Source: an uncultured Bacteroidales bacterium
GTDB lineage: Bacteria > Bacteroidota > Bacteroidia > Bacteroidales > P3
Assembly (NCBI GenBank): GCA_937910265.1
Contig: CALEPD010000295.1
Coordinates: 1-7,338, forward strand
DNA length: 7,338 nt
Direction of reading: 5' to 3'
The position numbers and the translations under genes are program-made. Of this stretch, positions 4,900-7,338 are shown piece by piece. The notes under the pieces were generated by a model, which ran no database searches, had not been told where the DNA came from, and worked only from the letters and a program-made list of their open reading frames with translations. The first letter of the stretch is position 1. Each line of letters starts with the position of its first letter.

Positions 4900-4933
4900 T
4901 TGCACAACTTTCGCTCGTTTGTTACTATCTTTG
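4900..4933 (+). promoter_or_regulatory. Bacteroidota-type promoter of the RND efflux operon
   Basis: TATCTTTG at 4926-4933 fits the TAnnTTTG -7 element, with TTG at 4900-4902 as a poor -33 candidate (23-base spacer). The predicted start, a few bases downstream of 4933, is about 35-40 bases before the ATG at 4976. That matches the leader length predicted for the divergent rhomboid promoter and supports the short start of the adaptor gene. Confidence 0.6.
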
Positions 4934-4975
4934 CATAGATTAAGTCACAATAAAGAAAACGAAGCACGACAGAAG

Positions 4976-6052
4976 ATGATGAAGAAGTATAGATGGCTAT
5001 TTGTTGCCGCCTTGGTAATGGCAACAGGAATCTTTGGTTACTACCAGCTCACACCACGAGAAAACGAAGAGTTATCACAAGCCGATGCCATGCCGAAGAG
5101 TTCCGGCAGCAAAGTTCTGGACGTATATGCCAAGATTCTGAAGCCACACACTCTGACAGATGAGATTCTTGCTGTAGGGCGGCTTGTACCCGACGAGGAG
5201 GTACAATTGTCTTTCGAGTCATCGGGCAAGATTACAGATATATATTTCAATGAGGGAAGTTTTGTAAAGAAAGGGACACTCCTTGCAAAAGTGAACGACA
5301 CCCACCTTCAGGCGCAGCTCAAACGCCTCGAAGCACAGTTGCCCCTTGCCAAGGAACGCGTATACCGCCAGAGCGCACTGCTGCAGCGCGATGCTGTCAG
5401 CAAAGAGGCACTCGAAATCGTAAAGACGGAGCTTGCGACTCTCGAAGCCGACATCGAGAAGGTGAAGGCAGAGATAAGCATGACAGAACTCCGTGCGCCA
5501 TTTGATGGCATAATAGGTTTAAGACAGGTGAGTGTAGGTGCATTCGCCTCACCGTCGACAGTGATTGCAAAGCTCACGTCACTCTCCCCCATAAAGATTG
5601 AGTTCTCGGTAGCGGAACGGTATGCAGGCGATGTGAGTAAAGGAACAAGCCTAACATTCAAGATTAGCGGCAAGATAGATACCTTCGCGGCGAAAGTCTA
5701 TGCCACAGAATCCAGTCTTGATGCAGAGACACACAACCTTACGGTACGTGCCCTCTACCACAACAGCAACAACGAGCTTATCCCGGGTCTCTACACCGAC
5801 ATACGCCTCAAACAAAAAGAGATTGAGAATGCAATAGCCGTACCTTCGGAAGCTATAGTCCCCGAAATGGGTAAGAACAAAGTCTTTGTGTACCGTAGCG
5901 GCAAAGCAGAACCGGTAGAAGTAATCACCGGACTACGTACCGAATCAGAGGTACAGATACTCAAGGGACTTTCCATCGGTGATACCATACTTACATCGGG
6001 AACCTTGCAGTTGCGCAAAGGTTCGGCCGTGAGAATAGCAATATCGGATTAA
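4976..6052 (+). CDS. RND efflux periplasmic adaptor (membrane fusion protein)
   Basis: This HlyD/AcrA-type adaptor links an inner-membrane RND pump to an outer-membrane channel in the periplasm. From the ATG at 4976 it is 358 residues. It has an uncleaved anchor or signal segment (MMKKYRWLFVAALVMATGIF, no lipobox Cys) and a first lipoyl half (about 79-108, ESSGKITDIYFNEGSFVKKG). An alpha-hairpin coiled coil follows (about 110-168), then the second lipoyl half with the family signature LRAPFDGIIG (172-181) and VSVGAFASP. A beta-barrel (about 205-290) with the typical PGLYTDIRL and AVPSEAIV strings and a membrane-proximal domain complete it. A longer reading from TTG 4868 adds 36 residues but would place the promoter inside the coding region and lacks a ribosome site. 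ATG 4979 is an equally possible start. The RND pump gene follows after 20 bases, forming an operon. Confidence 0.94.
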   Translation: MMKKYRWLFVAALVMATGIFGYYQLTPRENEELSQADAMPKSSGSKVLDVYAKILKPHTLTDEILAVGRLVPDEEVQLSFESSGKITDIYFNEGSFVKKGTLLAKVNDTHLQAQLKRLEAQLPLAKERVYRQSALLQRDAVSKEALEIVKTELATLEADIEKVKAEISMTELRAPFDGIIGLRQVSVGAFASPSTVIAKLTSLSPIKIEFSVAERYAGDVSKGTSLTFKISGKIDTFAAKVYATESSLDAETHNLTVRALYHNSNNELIPGLYTDIRLKQKEIENAIAVPSEAIVPEMGKNKVFVYRSGKAEPVEVITGLRTESEVQILKGLSIGDTILTSGTLQLRKGSAVRIAISD

Positions 6053-6072
6053 TACTGCAAATTGAGGAAGAT

Positions 6073-7338
6073 ATGAACATATCGGAACTAAGTATCCGCA
6101 GACCGGTATTGGCTACGGTGCTGACAATAATTATATTGCTATTCGGATTCATCGGATACTACACTTTGGGAGTACGCGAATACCCTTCGGTCGACAATCC
6201 CATTATTTCGGTCACATGCAGCTATGCAGGTGCCAATGCCGATGTTATCGAGAATCAGATAACAGAGCCTTTGGAGCAGAATATCAACGGCATACCCGGA
6301 ATACGTTCACTCTCAAGCGTAAGCCAGCAAGGCTCATGCCGTATCACTGTGGAGTTTGAACTCTCAGTGGACCTTGAAACTGCCGCCAACGATGTGCGCG
6401 ATAAGGTGTCTCGTGCACAGAGATTCCTGCCACGCGACTGTGACCCGCCTACTGTGTCAAAAGCCGATGCAGATGCTACCCCTATTCTGATGGTGGCTAT
6501 CCAGAGCGACAAACGTTCTCTGCTCGAGCTGAGCGAAATTGCTGACCTTACGGTAAAAGAACAGTTGCAGACGATTCCCGATGTAAGCGGTGTGCAGATA
6601 TGGGGAGAAAAACGCTATTCGATGCGAATATGGCTCGACCCTGTAAAACTTGCCGCATACGGTCTCACTCCTGTCGATGTAAAGAATGCCATTACTGCCG
6701 GAAATGTGGAATTGCCTTCGGGAAGCATTGAGGGCAACACTGTCGAACTCACTCTGCGCACAATGGGGCAGATGCATACAGCACAGGAGTTCAACAATAT
6801 CATACTTAAAGAGAGTAACGGCAATGTTGTGCGAATAAGCGACATCGGACGTGCAGAAATAGGCCCGTCCGACATAAAGAGCTACATGAAAATGAACGGT
6901 GTGCCCATGGTCGGTGTCGTTGTGATACCGCAACCGGGTGCCAACCATATTGAAATTGCCGATGCGGTATATGAACGTATGGATATCATGAAGAAGGACT
7001 TACCCGATGATATCGAGTACTCTTACGGTTTTGACAACACCAAGTTCATACGTGCATCGATAGACGAGGTAAAGAGCACCGTTTATGAGGCGTTCATACT
7101 TGTCATCATCATCATTTTCCTGTTCTTGAGGGACTGGCGCGTAACCCTTATCCCCTGCATTGTAATTCCGGTATCTCTCATAGGTGCATTCTTCATCATG
7201 TACCTGTTGGGCTTCTCCATCAATGTGCTTACGATGCTTGCCATCGTGCTCTCCGTAGGTTTGGTGGTGGACGATGCCATCGTAATGACGGAGAATATAT
7301 ATATACGTATAGAGAAGGGTATGCGGCCACGTGCTGCG
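6073..7338 (+). CDS. RND efflux transporter, inner-membrane pump, 3' end beyond the window
   Basis: The frame is open from ATG 6073 to the last base, giving 422 codons of a protein usually about 1,000-1,050 residues long. It is the AcrB/MexB-type (HAE1) proton-driven pump, a trimer in the inner membrane. Visible parts are the N-terminal signature ISELSIRRPVLATVLTIII with TM1 (about 10-32), REYPSVDNPIISV, the porter subdomains (about 40-330; ITEPLEQNINGIPGIRSLSS, NDVRDKVSRAQRFLP), TM2 ending at the DWR motif (354-356), TM3, and TM4 with the proton-relay pair D400-D401 in SVGLVVDDAIVMTENI. TM4 and the Asp pair are intact, so proton coupling should work. GAGGAAG lies shortly before the ATG. It sits 20 bases after the adaptor gene; a TolC-like outer-membrane gene is expected downstream. 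The substrate cannot be told from this part. Confidence 0.95.
   Translation, partial: MNISELSIRRPVLATVLTIIILLFGFIGYYTLGVREYPSVDNPIISVTCSYAGANADVIENQITEPLEQNINGIPGIRSLSSVSQQGSCRITVEFELSVDLETAANDVRDKVSRAQRFLPRDCDPPTVSKADADATPILMVAIQSDKRSLLELSEIADLTVKEQLQTIPDVSGVQIWGEKRYSMRIWLDPVKLAAYGLTPVDVKNAITAGNVELPSGSIEGNTVELTLRTMGQMHTAQEFNNIILKESNGNVVRISDIGRAEIGPSDIKSYMKMNGVPMVGVVVIPQPGANHIEIADAVYERMDIMKKDLPDDIEYSYGFDNTKFIRASIDEVKSTVYEAFILVIIIIFLFLRDWRVTLIPCIVIPVSLIGAFFIMYLLGFSINVLTMLAIVLSVGLVVDDAIVMTENIYIRIEKGMRPRAA

Larger units (their letters stand above)
4607..4975. other. divergent intergenic region, AT-rich and palindrome-rich
   Basis: This stretch between the rhomboid operon and the efflux operon has no convincing gene. 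It holds the two promoters annotated separately and a third TATCTTTG on the plus strand at 4771-4778, which has TTTG at 4742-4745 but a long 25-base spacer. It also holds several palindromes: TGAAGT-AA-ACTTCA at 4820-4833; TAAACTTC (4825-4832) pairing with GAAGTTTA (4850-4857), which would compete with the first; and GTAAAAAT-AA-ATTTTTAC at 4874-4891. The frame of the efflux adaptor is open through its right end from a TTG at 4868, but this is judged noncoding. Confidence 0.6.

Noticed and set aside
4868..4975. N-terminal extension of the efflux adaptor from a TTG at 4868
   Set aside because: The TTG has no ribosome site, the added 36 residues are not signal-like, and the predicted -7 element (4926-4933) lies inside it.
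6255..7280. Minus-strand open frames within the RND pump gene
   Set aside because: They are antisense to a fully motif-supported transporter and have compositions typical of shadow frames.

Overview
The window reads as three blocks from different bacterial backgrounds, joined at two points where a gene is cut off with no mobile element to explain the cut. Block A (1 to about 900) is GC-rich and carries a purR-type regulator like those of GC-rich Clostridia (Oscillospiraceae-like). Block B (about 930 to 3530) is less GC-rich and looks like a Ruminococcus-type Firmicute, with AGGAGG ribosome sites and TTGACA/TATAAT-type promoters. Block C (about 3535 to 7338) looks like Bacteroidales: its promoters carry the TAnnTTTG -7 element (TATCTTTG), Shine-Dalgarno signals are often weak, and its proteins are Bacteroidota-like. 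The simplest reading is a chimeric metagenomic contig from a gut or rumen community. Taxonomic calls come from reading the sequence, not from a search.

Block A holds one gene, purR (54-874, +), broken by one missing base in a C run near 388-390. Block B opens with the C-terminal tRNA-binding domain of methionyl-tRNA synthetase (948-1352, +), apparently the severed 3' end of metG, and a strong terminator. Next come an unrecognised 103-residue protein (1477-1788, +) and a convergent two-gene minus-strand unit: a 70-residue four-CxxC zinc-ribbon protein (2262-2474) followed by a DUF1492/ArpU-like phage-type regulator (1821-2252). Divergent from that unit is a CI/LexA-type self-cleaving repressor (2675-3304, +). 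The 200-base gap between the divergent units holds two well-formed back-to-back promoters and four TTGCAA-type sites placed on and around them. This is a compact genetic switch of temperate-phage type, and the most interesting biology in the window. A structured repeat pair and a perfect hairpin follow the repressor.

Block C holds two overlapping minus-strand rhomboid-family protease genes (3878-4606 and 3526-3885). The second stops abruptly before its catalytic Ser/His segments, at the block B/C join. A divergent, promoter-bearing and palindrome-rich intergenic region follows. An RND efflux operon on the plus strand completes the window: a membrane-fusion (adaptor) protein (4976-6052) and the first 422 codons of the inner-membrane RND transporter (6073 to the window end). 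The outer-membrane channel gene would be expected beyond the edge.

No rRNA, tRNA, CRISPR array, transposase or integrase is visible. I see no wholly new system; the repressor/zinc-ribbon/DUF1492 switch is the best candidate for follow-up.
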